64,000 nucleotides of DNA from positions 344,525 to 408,524 of the forward strand of contig DLHS01000015.1 of assembly GCA_002483345.1 (NCBI GenBank), in the 5' to 3' direction. The notes under the pieces are model-generated. The model was not told the origin of the DNA, did not search any database, and was given only the letters and a program-made list of their open reading frames with translations. The first letter of the stretch is position 1. Every line of letters begins with the position of its first letter. Position numbers and translations under genes: made by a program. Shown here one piece after another: positions 63,011-64,000 of the stretch. Source of the DNA: Bacteroidetes bacterium UBA7662 (lineage in GTDB: Bacteria; Bacteroidota; Bacteroidia; UBA7662).

Positions 63011-63025
63011 TTTGTGAAGAACAAA
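63011..63025. promoter_or_regulatory. Inverted repeat at the start of the DUF2452-dnaE2-dinB transcript
   Basis: TTTGT-N5-ACAAA, located between the -7 element and the ATG of the first gene, partly overlapping the element. The position is right for a repressor site; a LexA-like role is speculative since no lexA or known Bacteroidetes SOS box is available for comparison here. Confidence 0.3.
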
Positions 63026-63029
63026 ATTA
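63022..63029 (-). promoter_or_regulatory. -7 element of the DUF2452-dnaE2-dinB transcript
   Basis: Minus strand TAATTTTG, matching TAnnTTTG, 13 bases before the ATG at 63008. Confidence 0.45.
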
Positions 63030-63095
63030 CGAAGGCATTGTTTCGTTAAATACACAATGTCAAGAAACTGAACTTTTTAGGCTCAAAAGTTTTTG

Positions 63096-63103
63096 TATCT
63101 TTG
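63096..63103 (+). promoter_or_regulatory. -7 element for rpoD
   Basis: TATCTTTG matches TAnnTTTG, with a T-rich CTTTTTAGG about 19 bases upstream in place of a strict TTG. Leader of about 50 bases to the ATG. Confidence 0.5.
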
Positions 63104-63160
63104 CAGCTTTATTGCAGGCGAATACCTATTTTTCTCATCATACACCATTTCTTGTAATCT

Positions 63161-64000
63161 ATGCGTCAGCTAAAAATCACCAAGTCGATCACCAACCGCG
63201 AAAGCCAATCGTTAGAGAAGTATTTGCAGGAGATTGGCAAGGTGGATCTGATCACTCCTGAAGAGGAAGTGATTCTGGCCAAAAAGATACGCGAAGGCGA
63301 CCAGCGCGCCCTGGAAAAGCTTACCAAAGCCAACCTGCGTTTCGTAGTATCTGTGGCCAAGCAGTATCAGAATCAGGGCTTAACCCTCAGCGATTTGATC
63401 AATGAAGGTAATCTGGGTCTGATCAAGGCCGCGAAACGTTTCGACGAAACCCGCGGTTTTAAATTCATTTCGTATGCGGTGTGGTGGATTCGTCAGTCCA
63501 TTCTCCAGGCTTTGGCCGAACATTCGCGTATTGTGCGTCTCCCCCTCAACCGGGTTGGTTCTCTGAACAAAATCGGTAAAGCGTTTTCGCAGTTGGAGCA
63601 GCAATACGAGCGTGATCCTTCGGTAGAAGAACTGGCGGAGATGCTGGAAGTATCAACCGACGAGGTAGAAAGCACGCTGAACATCAGCGGTCGTCATATC
63701 TCGATGGATGCTCCTTTCGTGCAAGGCGAAGAAAACACCCTGCTCGACGTACTGGTGAACGACGACGCGCCCAAATCAGACGGCATCCTCATGCAGGAGT
63801 CGCTTTCGGCCGAAATCGATCGTTCCCTGGCTACACTCACCGAACGTCAGCGTGAAGTTATCAAGCTGTATTTCGGTATCGGGCTCGACCACGGCATGTC
63901 GCTCGAGGACATAGGCGAAAAATTCGACCTCACCCGCGAGCGTGTACGCCAGATCAAGGACAAAGCATTAAAACGCCTGCGACACACCTCCCGCAGCAAA
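63161..64000 (+). CDS. rpoD: Primary RNA polymerase sigma factor RpoD (3' end cut by window)
   Basis: 280 codons are in the window with no stop, so the gene runs off the right edge; the Bacteroidetes primary sigma factor is about 287 residues, so only a few are missing. Region 1.2 (SLEKYLQEIGKVDLIT), region 2 with SYAVWWIRQSILQALAEHSR, region 3, and region 4 (LTERQREVIKLYFGIG and SLEDIGEKFDLTRERVRQIK) are complete. It lacks the long N-terminal region 1.1 of proteobacterial RpoD, as expected for the phylum. This is the sigma factor that reads the TAnnTTTG promoters listed here. Confidence 0.95.
   Translation, partial: MRQLKITKSITNRESQSLEKYLQEIGKVDLITPEEEVILAKKIREGDQRALEKLTKANLRFVVSVAKQYQNQGLTLSDLINEGNLGLIKAAKRFDETRGFKFISYAVWWIRQSILQALAEHSRIVRLPLNRVGSLNKIGKAFSQLEQQYERDPSVEELAEMLEVSTDEVESTLNISGRHISMDAPFVQGEENTLLDVLVNDDAPKSDGILMQESLSAEIDRSLATLTERQREVIKLYFGIGLDHGMSLEDIGEKFDLTRERVRQIKDKALKRLRHTSRSK

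Overview
The window looks like a chromosomal segment of a free-living or commensal Bacteroidota (Bacteroidetes) bacterium, probably near the Chitinophagales/Saprospirales/Cytophagales. Four things support this. There are two type IX secretion (T9SS) cargo proteins with type B (gliding-motility-associated) C-terminal domains and a PorE-like OmpA protein. There is a SusC-style TonB-dependent receptor with an N-terminal carboxypeptidase-regulatory domain. The primary sigma factor is the short Bacteroidetes type, and several copies of the Bacteroidetes -7 promoter element TAnnTTTG lie just upstream of genes. Shine-Dalgarno sequences are essentially absent and several starts are TTG or GTG, as is usual in this phylum. 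I see no prophage, insertion sequence, CRISPR array, tRNA or rRNA; this is mostly core chromosome.

Layout. 0-9.5 kb: SNF2 helicase, dapF, an HtrA protease, a TonB-dependent receptor and a PspC/LiaF-like membrane-stress pair. 9.5-16.5 kb: an MMPL/RND exporter that converges on a minus-strand operon (conserved small acidic protein, aldehyde dehydrogenase, MbnP-like lipoprotein, two diheme cytochrome c peroxidases). 16.5-17 kb: the RNase P RNA gene with its own promoter and terminator. 17-23 kb: an NtrC-type regulator, then two T9SS cargo proteins flanking a guanine deaminase. 23-30.5 kb: lepA, folD, queE and the PorE-like protein on plus; a lipoprotein, kdsA and an AraC regulator with a degenerate receiver domain on minus. 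30.6-36 kb: adenine deaminase with a hydrolase, a low-complexity lipoprotein, hutI and icd. 36.3-37.8 kb: a second HtrA. 37.9-40 kb: an arsenic operon (acr3, arsR, LMW-phosphatase-like) behind a palindromic operator. 40-46 kb: a glycosyltransferase followed by a tripartite RND efflux pump. 46-50.4 kb: ruvB, then parA-parB-DUF5683-dapB. 50.5-53.5 kb: a peptide-type solute-binding lipoprotein and a MATE exporter. 53.5-58.1 kb: a repeat-rich spacer, then an arginine cluster (argS, arginase, arginine decarboxylase) and a 47-residue basic protein with its own promoter and terminator. 58.2-63 kb: a DUF2452-dnaE2-dinB translesion-synthesis cassette. 63.2 kb to the end: the primary sigma factor gene, cut by the window edge.

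Recurrent themes are envelope quality control (two HtrA proteases with similar 11-bp-period direct repeats upstream, PspC/LiaF, efflux pumps), T9SS secretion, metal handling (arsenic; a possible kynurenine-type copper site in the MbnP-like protein) and arginine partitioning. The most promising leads are the MbnP/double diheme peroxidase operon, the paired htrA boxes, the ArsR operator fused to a nearly leaderless promoter, and the 47-residue basic protein.
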